From contig NC_068938.1 of assembly GCF_016801865.2 (NCBI RefSeq), positions 7,015,101 through 7,079,100 on the forward strand: a stretch of 64,000 nt of DNA, given 5' to 3'. A program made the translations under genes and the position numbers. Shown piece by piece: positions 13,621-25,678 of this stretch. Source of the DNA: Culex pipiens pallens. Taxonomy: Eukaryota; Arthropoda; Insecta; Diptera; Culicidae. The notes under the pieces are model-generated. The model saw only the letters and a program-made list of their open reading frames with translations. It did no database searches and was not told the origin of the DNA. The first letter of the stretch is position 1. Each line of letters begins with the position of its first letter.

Positions 13621-13910
13621 TATACAAATTTGCTAAGGTTTTAGGGCCCTATTATTGAAGTCCACACCTTAATATGTTACAAAAATTGAATTGAATTAAA
13701 ATGTGTTTTTTAGAATGACCCTAACTTTTAATTGATGACATACGATATTCCAATTGCCAAAAAATAGAACTTTTGTGAAGCTCTAAGCTTTTTTCAAACA
13801 ATTGTGATTACATTATATTAAAAAATCTTTTTGTATGTAAATCAGTTAACCATTCAATTTAAAAAAAATAGTCTTTTAGTTTTAGTTCTACATTTTGAAT
13901 AGAACAAAGT

Positions 13911-14780
13911 ATAACTCACGATTCACGGAATTCGATTAAATTTCTGGGAATCGAAAAGAGGCGATTATGTATTTCTTAGTAATTACACTGAGTACCCTCA
14001 ACCTGAAAACAAAAGCTGTTGCAAAACGAATTAACTCTAATGAACCCCCGCATCAATCATCCCTGGCGAGTGGCCCTTTAAGGTTCATCCGTCCCGCCAC
14101 ACCATATTGTCCACGGCGGCGGCGGAATCCCGCCAAAGCCAGCGATCACGATCAACGACGACCGCGACTCTGTCATAAATATCTCGCGTGTGTCTTGTTT
14201 TGTGGCGGCATTATTGGCTGTCATTCCTGACCCACTGACATAGTTCCGCTCCGCTCCAGCAATGATTCCAGAGTAGGTTCCTCGCACCAAAACGGCTTAA
14301 GGGGCTTGACGGGACTTGAGAATGTGAAGTTCACAACCTTTTGGACCGCGCGGCCAATATTCGACCTGTGGTACGGGCGCGGAGACCGGAAAAAAGTGGT
14401 TCCCATCAAGGGGCCCACAAATTGCACGTGGTAAGTGATCTTCTCTCTTCAGCCAAAACGACTCTCATAATAGAAGGAAATGATGATAAACAGCCATAAG
14501 TACACACGCTCATTGCCGGAGGGAGGGATGGACTATGAGAGCAAAAAATAAAAAAGTGCCGGGGTACAAAACGGATGAAGAGTGTGAAATTTACGCGGAC
14601 ATTAGCAGCAGCCGCAGCGGCAATGAAAAGTGAACCCGCAATTTGAACAGCGTGTTGTTTGAGTTGTGTTTACAGCGAGCATGCTTCAGACACGGTCGCA
14701 ATTAGGCGCAATGTGGATCAATGAGGTGCTTGGGAATGTCAGAGGTAATGGCGGTGAATGTGGGATTTTTGAGTGGGATG
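13911..14780. other. GC-richer unique non-coding island
   Basis: Open frames on both strands (longest 87 codons) overlap and have no domain. A donor-like GGTAAGTGATC lies near 14429. This would be a plausible place for an untranslated or signal-peptide exon of the downstream + strand gene, but no continuous evidence links them. Confidence 0.3.
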
Positions 14781-14929
14781 TTTGTTGGCGAAATTTCGAA
14801 TTTTTATTTTTGGAAGTTCGATGAACTTGGGTGATGTGAAATTAGATTTTATTCGGCTCCGAAAAATCGTATCCCACCGATTTTTAATAACACTTTAATA
14901 ATTTTATAATATAAAATGAGTGTTGTCAA

Positions 14930-15567
14930 AATTTGTAGCCTTCATTTTTCAACCTTTAAAATATTACTATATGTTTTTTTGTCTGTCTCAATAAGTATTT
15001 TTTAGCAAAATAGCATAATAGGAAATAATACATAATATGTGTTTTTGAAACACAGTTAAAAAAATCTTCAAATTTATTGGCAATTTCAGTTGAACAAATT
15101 CCATGTAAAATGTGAAAATTTGTGATTCGTGCTTCGAATTCAGTATAAATATCAATATAAATCGATAATTTTATAAACAAAACTAGTTTTAACAAATTTC
15201 AGGCAAAATTCCGACTTTTTAACAATTTTATATAAAATTTATATGTATTTTGCTAAAAAGCTTATACACTTAGTTAACAAAATATCAACATTGATTTTTT
15301 TTCTTAAAAACTATTTTAGCTACTTTAGTGATGGTACATTTAGCGTACAAATAAAGTTTGAACATCTTAAATATGATTTTAACAAGAAAAATTATGACTA
15401 TCAAAGTCACCCCGGAATAATAACTAAGAATTTTTAACGCAACTATTTTTCTAAACATTATTGAAAAAACATGTTTTAAAAATCATAATCTTGAGAAAAA
15501 CCTTACGTGTTGAAAATATTCTTAAAAACAAATTGAAATCCTATCAAAGTCACCGCGGTTTACGATA
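14930..15567 (+). repeat. Dispersed repeat, truncated copy of the 60094 element
   Basis: The sequence is similar over about 600 bp, in the same orientation, to the element at 60094-60886. Shared blocks include AAAACTAGTTTT, AGAATTTTTAACGC and the end CTATCAAAGTCACCGCGG. The right end is preserved (ending TACGATA at 15567); the matching left terminus is not visible. Confidence 0.6.
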
Positions 15568-15599
15568 CGAAATGACAGTGTACAAAAAGGTCTATTTTG

Positions 15600-16236
15600 A
15601 AAGCATACAGTGCTAGCTGAAAATAGAACCAACAGTTGCCGAGATATCATCAGTGAGCAATTCTCTACGAAATCGGACGATTTCGACCATTTTTATTTTT
15701 TGTAGATTTGGCTTAAAATTTGTGGGGGCTTTTCCCAAGACCAAAGAAGCCATTTTGGGTCATTGGTTTACCCGTACAAGTCTCCATACAATTTTGGCAG
15801 CTGTTCATACGAAAATGGTGCGTAAATATTTGAAAATCTGTAAATTTTGAAGGAATTTTTTGATCGATTTGGTATCTTCGACAAAGTTGTAGTTATTAGG
15901 TACACGACACAGTTTTTTGCTCAATTTTAAATAAGCTTTTTTTTTTTAAAAAAAATCAATTTGCCAAAATCCGTATCTTTTCTGAAACTGTTTAAAATGT
16001 TTTAGGGGACCACAAACCGCAACTTTTGAGCCATAGAGAAGAATAATAAAAAATGTTGCCACCAAGTTATATTTTTTTGGAAAAAATAGAAATTTTTGTC
16101 AACATAATTTTTTGACTCCAGTATTTAATGTATAATCTAATTTTGCCATCGAAAAGCACTTAAAAGATTGCTTTGTTTTCAAGTTACAGCCACTTAAGGT
16201 TTAATTTTATCCGAAAAAATGCCTTTTTTAGATTTT
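15600..16236. repeat. Dispersed mosquito-type repeat
   Basis: Landmarks GATCGATTTGGTATCTTCGA and CAAAGTTGTAG belong to a family also seen inverted near 2800 and 18480. No open frame is supported and the ends are unclear. Confidence 0.5.
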
Positions 16237-16913
16237 TGCCTTCCTCACTTTACTGAGGAAAGGCTATAAAATCACTCGAAAAACGAACTTTTTAGTTAGA
16301 CCTCCTAGACTTCATTTGTACATATCGACTCAGAATCACCAGCTGAGCAAATGTCTGTGTGTTTGGCTGTATGTAGACATGTGTACCAAATCAATGTCAC
16401 TGGAATATCTTGTCACAGGCTCTACCGATTTTGGCCGGAATGGTTTTAATCGATCCGTCTTAACGTCCCCTAAGTTGCTATTTAAATTCATGCTGTTTTA
16501 TCTTCTATTTAAAAAGTTATGTTAAAAAAACTGTTTCATATTAAATTAAAATTATGGTAAAAAGGGTGGTTTTTTCATGAAACCCTCACATGTTATATAT
16601 TTTTAGAAAGCATATGAGAAGATCTTTCTTGTGGATTAAGAATTTTCAAGATGTGACTTACCTATATAAAATTACAAGCAGTTTAAAAAATGGTCTGAAT
16701 TTACATAACCTCAAATGGTCCCGTAGAAGGATGCCATTTTCCTGAAAGGCGGTGTCTGTATAATCTTGACAAAAAGTCTGTAGGAAGTCTGTTTTTTTTT
16801 ACTCGTCGCTTATTTTTATTAGGACCTCTTAGGTGCTGCGATCACGTTAGGGGAGATCCATAAACCATGTGGACACTTTAGGGGATTGTAATCACTCTGT
16901 AAATGAGAGGAAG
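16237..16913. mobile_element. Non-autonomous element with CCTTCCTC termini
   Basis: The left end GCCTTCCTCACTTTACTGAG is mirrored imperfectly on the right by the reverse complement of GCCTTCCTCTCATTTACAGAG, giving inverted ends of about 20 bp around a 680 bp body. No transposase is encoded. The exact boundary and target duplication are unclear. Confidence 0.55.
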
Positions 16914-17135
16914 GCACCAACCACCTAAAGGTGGATTAAGTTACGTTTTTTAATAGTGTCCATGATTGTCCAATCCTGAAAATATTTTTTTCGAGATGTT
17001 CAGATAATGTCTGTTAGGCAATTTTATTGTAAATTTTTCTAACCTCTCGAAAAAAAAATATTTTCAGGAGTGGACAATCTTGTACTTAAAAAAAAAAATG
17101 ATTTTTTAAGTCAAATCATACTTTCAGTGGCTATA

Positions 17136-18330
17136 CAGTCCAGACTCGATTATCCAAAGGCCTTGGTGAAATTTCACTTCGGATAATCGAATCAGGAAAT
17201 TTTTTTTCGCTTTCTTTTTCTATGTTTCTGAGCTTAAGTATGACCCTTAAACTACAATAGAGTGATTTAGAATTTAAAAATCCAAGATGACGACCAAAAT
17301 GGCGATGATGAAACATTGAAAATGTGCATTTTTTAATTTAATAGGCAATTAAACATACAAATTTGACTCTATACAAATTAATCAAATTTTTAGTTCTGTC
17401 TTTTATATAAAAAAACATTTTGATCGTTTGGTACGGTATGTCCACGCATCCTTCCTCCCCTGTAGATTCTGTGAAATGTGATCCGTTCAAAGAATCCTCT
17501 CTGCGGTAAACACAAATCAGTAGGGCTTACCGCTTTTAATATTGCATTAAATTTTTGAGTGATCAGAAAACTTTCCATCATGCTTTCATCGGTCTGGCTG
17601 CGTTTGTGTTAGATTAGATTAGATTAGATTATCAAAATATAACATTTAACACACTGACTCGACCAAATTTCGATTAATAGTTTTCTGAATTATTTAACAT
17701 TGTCTAACTCAATGTCCATCATTTTTAACAAAATAAAATGATGGCGGCCAAAATGGCGATGATGAAACATTGAAAATATGCATTTTTTTTTAATTTAATA
17801 GGCAATTTAACATACATGTTGAGATTTGCGAAGGCGTAATTGGGCTGAATTTCTTTGAGCAGATCAAACTCCAATTGTTGTGGTAGATCAGCTAAAACTA
17901 TGTTTATTTTAATAGATTTGGGCAATTCAATTTGTTAGGTAAACTTACAATTGTTCAGTTTTAAACTGCCTTTTTAATAAATCTCAATTGGCCTCGGCTT
18001 CCCGGATCATCTTTTAGTTTTCCACTTTTTTGATACTTTGTGTTGTTCTAATATATTTCTTTACAGTTGGCAAATGAATCTAGTACTAATAGCTGGTTGC
18101 TAAGGTTTTATACCCACTTAGCCTCCAGAGATAAACAGACTCGTGATTCTCGTCGCAACAATACAAATTTGACTAAAATGGGAATTCGAATTTGAAGTTA
18201 AAACAAGATAAGAAACGGATTTTTTTTTGTTCGTGATTCGATTATCCGAAGTCCCATATTGGTCCCATACAAACCTTCGGATAATCGAACTTCGGATAAC
18301 CAAAACTTCGAATAATCGAGTCTAGACTCA
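17136..18330. mobile_element. Degenerate pogo/Tigger-like element
   Basis: The left terminus CAGTCCAGACTCGATTATCC (after TA at 17134-17135) matches the inverted right terminus around 18303-18327 (AATCGAGTCTAGACTC). Subterminal copies of TTCGGATAATCGAA occur near both ends. Such CAGTC..TCGATTATCCG ends are typical of pogo/Tigger DNA transposons. There is no transposase frame. The body contains two diverged direct repeats of about 78 bp (17285-17360 and 17741-17815) flanking a LINE-derived fragment at 17390-17635. Confidence 0.6.
17390..17635 (+). repeat. LINE-like 3' fragment with (TTAGA)n tail, copy 1
   Basis: This matches 47049-47340 in the opposite orientation: GGTACGGTATGTCCACGCAT, then TTCTGTGAAATGTGATCCGTT, then GCTGCGTTTGTGTTAGATTA. 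It ends on this strand in tandem AGATT units (about 17611-17631). A short tandem tail on one side is typical of non-LTR elements that end in simple repeats rather than poly(A). The clade cannot be assigned. Confidence 0.5.
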
Positions 18331-18666
18331 ATCTTGAAAACTTTTTTTTTTTTCAAAATTCAAAGTTCTGCGGTAAAATGTTTGTCCATGCTTCTCTTTG
18401 GCTCAAAAGTTGCGTTTTTTGTCCCTTAAACATATCAAAAATATACCTATTTTTTTACTATCCTCATCAATACCTACAACTTTGCCCAAGACATAAAATC
18501 GATCAGAAAATTCCTCCAAAAGTTACAGATTTTCGAATATTTACGATATCTAATAATATGAAAAAAAGATATATTTTCAAATTGTTTAAAAATCTATTTG
18601 TTCAATAAGAAAAAAACAATTTAAACTAATTCCGCTTCATTTTCTCCTACTTTTCTCCCTCCTCAG

Positions 18667-21600
18667 AATCCACAAGCTGCTACTACAACGGAACCCACTT
18701 CATGGAGGGATCGATCGTCCCGACGAAGGAACCGTGTCTCATGTGCAAGTGCCAGAGCAAAACGCTGATTTGCGCGCTCAAAGTCTGTCCCGGTAAGCGG
18801 TTGCCTACCCGCAGGCGTTTTCACCCCAGTTTAGATCTCTTTCGCGACTAAACTAGAGATGTCCGCTTTTCTTCACAGAACAACCCATCCCACCGCCACG
18901 TGGTTGCATTCTGGTGCACAAGAGTGGCGCCTGCTGTCCGTACCTGCAGTGCTCGAAGCTGCACCTGGCCACTAAAAATAGTGGGGACCGGAAGAAGATT
19001 CACTTTTTGGATTATTACGAGAAGGCGGCGGAAGAGCGGCTGAATAACCCGAACTCGTATTTGAGGAGGTCGGATGACGATGATGTGGAGGAGAATGGGG
19101 GTTAGTTTTGATTAACAAAATGTTTACCATAAAAGTAATAAAATTCAAATCGATGTTATTCTAGCCTGCATCGTCAACGGCACCGTTTACAAATCGGGGT
19201 CGGCCATGACCACGTCGTCGCTGTGCTCGTACTGCTATTGCATAAATGGGCGCCAAAAGTGCGTCAAACCAAAGTGTGCCCTGCCAAATCCACGTTGCGC
19301 GCCGGTCTTTATTGACTCGGCCTGCTGCCCGATTCGGTACGACTGCACGGGGAAGATCCCGGTGAAGGAGCTCGAGGCGTCTACGGAGGCGCCCAACATG
19401 ATCAGGAGGATCAACAACCGGCACTATTTGAGGACGGTTGAGCAGAAGACGTACAAGAATGCGGGTTGCTTGATTGAGGGGAGGAGTTATCCGGAGGGAG
19501 AGCGGATTGGTTCGCCGGATCCGTGCCAGGTGTGCTTCTGCATACGGGGAGCGGCCAAGTGTACGCCGAAGAAGTGTGCTCCGGCGATTAAGGGTTGCAC
19601 GCCGAGGGTTCCACGGGGTGAATGCTGCGCCGTGCGGTATGATTGTAGTAAGTGTTTTGGGATTTTGATGTTTACAGAAAAGACTCTTAACAATAATCTT
19701 TATTTCAGAACACGGCGAACAGAAGAACTTTGGACGCAAGATCGAGGATGAAGAGGAGTCGTTTGACTTCTTCTCGATTCTTTTCGGACCGGATCCGGAT
19801 GAGCCTAAGCCGGAGGCTAAGAACGCTACCGTAACGATCCCAGTTACGGAACCAACACCGGTTAGCAGTACCTCAGAAAAGAGCTTCTTTGACTTCATAA
19901 AAGCAGGTCTTGACTTTATCGATTCGGACGATCTGATAGATACCACAGTGGCTCCGTTGACGGACAATACGGACTCTCCTTCAACTGATATGATTCCGGT
20001 TACGGATATTCCGACAGAACTTCAGACTGTGCGAGTAGAAATCATTCAAGAACCTCAAACCGTGTACATCGAAAAGCCAGACTTTAACTTTCCTGCAAGG
20101 ACTGCCATACCGCCACTTCTCAAGGCAACTACAACGAGGAAAACAACTCCAAAGACTACAAAGGCGGTACCATCAACGACGCCAATTCCTACAACTACGT
20201 CAACAACGCAGGAACCAACAACAAGTACCACAGTTACTACAACCGAATCTACAACGACAACGTCAAAACCAACTTCAACCACTCCCAAAGCTAAGGTAAC
20301 AACAACAAAGGTTCCGAAGCTTAAGACTACCACAGAATCAACAAGGACAACTACAAGAAAACCAGCAACGACTACGACACGAAAGCCAACTACGACCACA
20401 ACACAGAAACCAACAACGACTACAAAAAAACCAACAACGACTACACCAGAACCTACAACAACCACTTCAAAACCTACCTCAACCACCATCAAACCCAAGG
20501 TTACGACACCAAAGCCAACAAAAACAACACCAAAACTCACAACAACTACTCCGGAACCGACAACGACAACCACAACAACAATATCAGCTCCTACGACAAC
20601 CGCTGCCACACCTACTCAACTCATTCAAAAGGAAATCCCGCTAAACATCGAACTGACCAAGGCGGAACCCGCCTTCCAAGACCTAGAATCAGACTCCCTC
20701 CTAAAAGAAAACATGACCGAAGTATCCAACTCCCTGTCGGACCTGGACTCATCGGAAGAATCCAGCTCTGAAAGCAGCGTCGAACTCGCCTCCACCAGGT
20801 TACCTTCCCTAGAAACGGTCACAACCGAAGCGCCCAAAAAGACGACCGTCACGCCGATCGACGTGGTCATCAAGGTGGACGACTACGTGAACCGACAGAC
20901 GGTCGAGTCCATCCTGAGCTCGCTGAACGCCAAGCTGGAGAGCTTCGCCAAGGATGAAGCGGCGCTGACGGCAACGACGATGATCGTGACGAAGCGGCCG
21001 AACAACAAGTTTGTCGGGTACGATCTGGAGAAGGCTGCTTCGACGATCGTTCCGCCGACTTCGACGGTGGGCTCGTCGGCGGAGGAGGGATCGTCCGAGA
21101 GTGGTGAGCGGTCGACGAGTGAGGGGAGTGTGGAGGTGGTGTCTACGACTGAGGGGGATGTGAGTGGGGGTAGTGAATCTGAGGAGGACTCGACGGTGGA
21201 CTACCGGAGCGATGAGATGCTGGTGGAGGACATGCTAACGACGGAGGCATCGGTGGAGTCGACTACGCTGGATTACAGCGAGGAAGAGGTGGAAACGACT
21301 ACGGAGGAGGAGTATGAGGGCACGAGCACAACGGTGGCTACGACAACGGATCAGGACAAGATGGAGTTCAAGACAGGGGATGGAACTGAGCTTCCGTTGA
21401 CGGAGAATGTTACGCAGACGAGTACGACGAGTACTACTACAACGACGGCGAAGCCAAAGCCGACTGGGAAGCCGGTTGACAATCTGCTGTCGGTGCTGCT
21501 TTCGGAGCTGTCCAACATCTTCGACACAACGAAGAACGCGTCCAACCAACAGAACGCCAGGAATCGAACGGAGATTCGACCGGTAACGCCGAAACCCATC

Positions 21601-23589
21601 CCGATTGGAGAGTTCCACCGACCCAGCAGCATCCCATCGATCTTGGAGTCAGACATCAACATGGACTACGGTGAGCCAACGCTTCCACCGAGTCTTCCTA
21701 ACCTCAAAATCATCCCGTTCCTACCCGCTGACGCGGTAAAGAAGAACGAACCTCCAATCCCAGTGGCAGCTCCGTACGACTTCTACAAGCCCATCCCAAC
21801 CAGCTACCCGATCATCACCGAGAGCTACGAACCGTACGGAGTACTGTCCGATCACGACATCCATCCCGGAGTACCCTTCAAGCCGCCAAAGTACGACTAC
21901 AGCTACGACTCGTCGCTGAACTACCCAGCCCTGACGGAGAACTACGACCTGGACGCCAAGAACAACCAGTACGGCACGAAGGTCATGCGCGACAAGTACG
22001 ACACGATCAACGATTCCGATTACGACTACGACACGGACGCGCTGGCCAAGTTCGATCTGCACTCGAAGCAGGAGCTGTTCAAGAACGAGCTGAAGAAGTT
22101 CATCCCGACCAAGTACGAAGCGCCGCAGGAGGGCACGTACGTGCCGGTGTACGACAAGTACGGCGTTGGGTATCCGGAGAAGAACGTGTACTATCCGAAC
22201 CACAAGGAGACGTACGAGCCGGTGGTGTACAGCAACAACAACAACAAGAAGGCGGAGGTGCAGAGTACGGAGCATCCGCTGTTCCGGTTGGAGGAGAAGC
22301 CGGTCGGTGGAAGCGGGTTCTCGCCGCCGTTGAGGACGGAAGGTAGGATCAGGTGATCACAAGTGTTGGAATCTTGTTACAGGGGCTTCTCTTTACAGGT
22401 GGATTCGTTCCTAAGGATCACATCAAGGAGGAGTTCTACTACGAGCCGTACGTGACGACAGCGTTCCCGAACGAGCTGACGTCCGAGGATCACTCCGCCA
22501 AGCTACCGTACAACACTACAGCTGCCAGTTTTGGAGGTAGGTTACTCTAGCTTCAATCTTTTCAACAAGTTGCTGACGTAGATCTTTCCAGCTACCCCAG
22601 CAAACCCCTTCATCGACGTCATCCGGACGGAGCCGGCTCCCCCGCTGATGAGTCTGATCGAGGACAAGGAGAAGCTGTTCTCCGTGTACCACTCGGTAGC
22701 CAAGAACAACTACTCCTCGTTGGACGACCTGCTGGACGATGACAGAGTCGACAGCTCCGAGTACGATCGGCAGATCATCTCGATCACGACCGATGCGAAC
22801 TACCTGTCGACGATCTACGAGGAATCGCTGGAGAGCGTCGAGAATCCCGCGCCGCTGCGTGCTCCGATGAACTTTACCTTCCCGATCATGCCGGAAACGG
22901 CCGAATATCTGCGCAACACGTCCGAGCCCGAACCCAGCGGGATGTTCAGCTTGGAAAACGTGCTGAGCTATCTGTTCCGGGAGGATGACCCCGGGCATGA
23001 GAATGGAATCCGGAATTCGAGCGCCTCACCCGGTTTGATTGACGGCGTCCCGCCGTTCAAGTCGATACCGTCGCTTGGCGACGTGCGACCTCCGTCGGAC
23101 GAGGAGCAACACGACGGTACGGTAACACTCAAGGTTGAAGGTGGCGCCAATGATCACCTCTACCGACCATCCCTCATGGATCTGCCCTTTCTAAACCCCA
23201 ACTTCCACGCCGGTGCGACCGGCGCCGGAGCAAGCGAAGCGGCCGAGTACAAGAACGACATCGATCGGTACGGGTTCGATCCGGACGTCGAGCACTACCA
23301 GGTGATCTCGGACGGACCCCCGAACACGATCCCCAACTCGGAGGCGTACGTCGTGAACCCGGTGGACATCAACAAGCTGAAGCAGCACCACTCGGAGGGC
23401 ACGGCCGAGATCACGATGAAGTCCAAGGTGTACAGCTTGAAGGACACCGTGGGCATTCTGAAGCTGGCCGGGTGTAACATCTATGGCCGGATGTATCGGG
23501 TAGGGCGGATCATTTCCGAGCTGTCCGGACCGTGCCTGGAGTGTAAATGTACCGAGGTGGGAGTGCACTGCACGCCACTGGATTGTTAG
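18667..23589 (+). CDS. Tenectin-like secreted mucin with VWC domains (3' part)
   Basis: Six exons: 18667-18792, 18879-19100, 19165-19647, 19709-22342, 22399-22536 and 22592-23589 (TAG). All have GT-AG borders and phase-1 introns, and encode about 1533 residues. The acceptor at 18661-18666 shows that upstream exons, including the start codon, exist but were not identified. VWC module 1 spans 18678-18952 (CYYNG..CKC..CCPYLQC), module 2 spans 19167-19346 (CIVNG..CYC..CCPIRYDC) and module 3 spans 19467-19646. A Thr-rich PTS mucin stretch follows (about 20120-20635, TTTT/KPTTTT repeats), then acidic Ser/Glu and Tyr/Pro-rich segments. The protein ends in a half VWC (23473-23586) that stops at CTPLDC. 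Insect tenectin is a mucin-like extracellular matrix protein with VWC modules that binds integrin through RGD; I see no RGD in the visible part. VWC and mucin assignments are strong. The tenectin name is inference from architecture; another VWC-mucin is possible. Confidence 0.85.
20120..20635 (+). repeat. Thr-rich mucin (PTS) coding repeat
   Basis: This part of the tenectin-like exon encodes repeated KPTTTT, TTTPEPTTTT and TSTTPK motifs, expected to be densely O-glycosylated. Because codons are mainly ACA/ACG/ACT, the antisense strand is also open, giving a spurious Val-rich frame. Repeat number is likely to vary between individuals. Confidence 0.85.
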
Positions 23590-24117
23590 AGGGGAGGTTG
23601 TGGACATCTTGAATGTTTGAGAGTGAGTGTGAGTCCCTGTGAATCTCGTGATATTAATGTAGTAGTTTTTAAGCAGCTGTGTGTTGTGGGAGAGAGTTCT
23701 GCAAACCGTGCGTGAATGGAGGTCATATCCAAGGGAAAATCGAGCGTGAAAGTGACACCGTACTACTTAATTTATGATTATAAACCATGCGCTAGCTTTT
23801 GTAGGTAAATTTTTAAAGAAGAGCAGCGATACTCAATGGATCATTGGGTGAATTGCTGGTAGAGCGTGCAGTGTTGCCAACCATTAATTTATCGGAAAAC
23901 GTTGAGATTGGCCACAATGGTACTGGTTTTTGGAGCAGTTTTTGTTGGTTTTCTTAACCTTAATGAATAATTTAAGTTCTTGAATGATGTAGTGAAGGGA
24001 AAGATGTTGAAAATTTGGCAACCCTTTCTCAAGTTTAGAATATTGGCTTGTTTTTTTTTTAAATAAAAACCTTTTTTATGAAACTGATGACTTGGGGAAC
24101 CAATTCATTGTATTGTA
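23590..24117 (+). other. Probable 3' UTR of the tenectin-like gene
   Basis: The sequence after the TAG has no coding potential. A possible polyadenylation signal AATAAA lies at 24062-24067, about 475 bases after the stop. Alternative AATAAA motifs on this strand occur much later at 26308-26313 and 26325-26330, so the transcript could be longer. Assignment rests on position only. Confidence 0.45.
24062..24067 (+). promoter_or_regulatory. Candidate poly(A) signal
   Basis: This is an AATAAA hexamer in the presumed 3' UTR of the tenectin-like gene. It lies in an A/T-rich tract where the motif can arise by chance. Confidence 0.3.
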
Positions 24118-24132
24118 AGTACATTAAAAAGC

Positions 24133-24541
24133 ACACCCAAAACTGGCAGCGCTAGTACGAGAGAATGATGGTCTCGAGTCGAGAGAATAGTGGTACCATT
24201 CACGGACGCAGAGAACACAGCTCGAGATGGGCGATAGAACTATTCTCTCGAGGTTCATTTGCAAAAAAAGTTCATCCGTCAAACAAAAAATCAAAAGTGT
24301 CGACAACGGGAATCGAACCAGAGACCTTTGACAAACCAATCCAATGACTTAGCTGCCTCGGCCACCACAGCTTGGTGACCATGAAGAAGTCAGAAGTCGA
24401 TGTATGACACTTGTTGGAGATTTATTGATTCAACTAACGAATGAACTCATTTGTTATGATGGTGTGAGTTGGTACCATTATTCAATCGATTTTGGCACAA
24501 TTTTGAGAGAACGATTATCTCGATTCTGAATTTTGGGTGCA
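24133..24541. mobile_element. MITE-like element with an embedded tRNA-like segment
   Basis: Ends carrying CACCCAAAA-type sequence (left GCACACCCAAAAC, right TTTTGGGTGC) and inverted GAGAGAATAGTGGTACCA-like blocks (left near 24180-24198, right near 24470-24480) outline an element of about 410 bp. It contains the tRNA-like stretch at 24301-24371. The boundaries are approximate. Confidence 0.5.
24301..24371 (-). pseudogene. tRNA-like sequence (Ser/Leu-like, decayed)
   Basis: Read on the - strand, it has an A-box-like GTGGCCGAGGCAGCTAAG and a good B-box GGTTCGATTCC at tRNA-like spacing. The opening GCTGTGG does not pair with the 3' end, so the acceptor stem is broken. It is better read as a tRNA-derived pol III promoter relic inside a mobile element than as a working tRNA gene. 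Confidence 0.5.
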
Positions 24542-24903
24542 TATTTGAGAATTTGTAACCATTGAATATCTGGCAACCCTGTTCAAAAATATTATTTTAT
24601 TTTAATCCGACCATCTCAATAGCAATATTTGTTATTGATTTTATTACCGACTCCTTGGGTGTACATCGCTGAACAGGTATTTGGGAAACCTGTTCTATTA
24701 TTCAAAAACTTTGAAAATCTGGCAACCTTGTTTTTTAGATAGATTTATTCGCAAAAATAAAACAAAAAAACAAAAAAAAACGAGGTGGTTCTCTACGATT
24801 TCGCAAATCATGCTTTCTTTGTATTATCTGTTGTTTTGGATGAAACTCTATCCACGACTGTCAAAAAAAGTCGTTTTGTCAAGATATGTAGATTCGCAAG
24901 GTA

Positions 24904-25178
24904 AGATTTTATATGGAGATTTTCCGAAAAGTCTAAATTTTACCATTTTCCGGGCAAATTTTGCCGGATTTTTTTTTCTATAGCGTTGTTGGTCATGCCA
25001 AACTGAACCAAAATACGCTTTTAAAAGAAAAATATGGTTTCAAAAAAAAATAAATTCAGCTAAACGCGTTTTACGGTTCAGTTTGGAATGCTTAACAACC
25101 CAACAAAAAAAAATCCGGCAAAATTTTCCCGGAAAATGGTTAAAATTTCACTTTTCTGAAAATGTCCATATAAAATCT
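24904..25178. mobile_element. 275 bp palindromic MITE
   Basis: The left arm beginning AGATTTTATATGGA is mirrored by the right end TCCATATAAAATCT. The arms continue inward through TCCGGCAAAATTT-type and CAAACTGAACC blocks to a centre near 25040. It is non-autonomous; no target duplication was resolved. Confidence 0.7.
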
Positions 25179-25513
25179 AGGTTTCGTGCTAACTATTTTG
25201 ACAGTATTTCTTATTTCATAGTTTTTAGTGCATTTTAGTGAATGGTTTTAGGACTCATTTCAAAAATGCTGTTAACATCAACACAATCGATATTTTGTAC
25301 AATAATTTGCAATGATTTTAGGAAATCCGAATCTTAAATTTCTGCTATACTTTCTCGTTGCTTAGGACGCCTATGAAATGTTTCAGTGAAATGTTTCACA
25401 TGTTTGTTAAACTCATATTTTTTTATTCATTGATTTTTTGCATTGACTACAGCCTCCAAATAAATTTAAAATTAATGTTGATTCATCAAATAACACAGTT
25501 TTGACAATTATTA

Positions 25514-25678
25514 TATCTGGAGTTTTTTTTGAAAAGGTCCAATAAACCAAATTTCCAGTTTTTGCTTTTTGGGTGTTTTTAGAACCGCCTTGAGTCAGGG
25601 GTATTAAAAAACACCCAAAAAGCAAAAACTCAAAATTTGGTTTATTGGTCCTTTTCAAAAAAAAAAAAACTGCAGATA
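25514..25678. mobile_element. Hairpin MITE with TATCTGGAG ends, copy 1
   Basis: The arms (AAAAGGTCCAATAAACCAAA, then TTTTTGCTTTTTGGGTGTTT) are inverted around a loop of about 25 bp containing CCGCCTTGAGTCAGGGGTAT. A second copy at 63622-63782 has the loop in the opposite orientation. Confidence 0.8.

Noticed and set aside
19161..19967. 268-codon - strand frame
   Set aside because: It lies opposite the VWC exons, has no domain, and crosses the splice sites of the supported + strand gene.
20055..20609. 184-codon Val-rich antisense frame
   Set aside because: It mirrors the ACN-rich mucin codons of the real + strand exon.
22343..22356. Stop TGA after the long mucin exon as the end of the protein
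   Set aside because: The preceding GAAG|GTAGGA is a donor. The next acceptor at 22397-22398 keeps phase 1 and continues in the same acidic/Tyr-rich style to the terminal VWC half module.
24301..24371. Working tRNA-Ser or tRNA-Leu gene
   Set aside because: The acceptor arm is broken and the sequence lies inside an inverted-repeat element.
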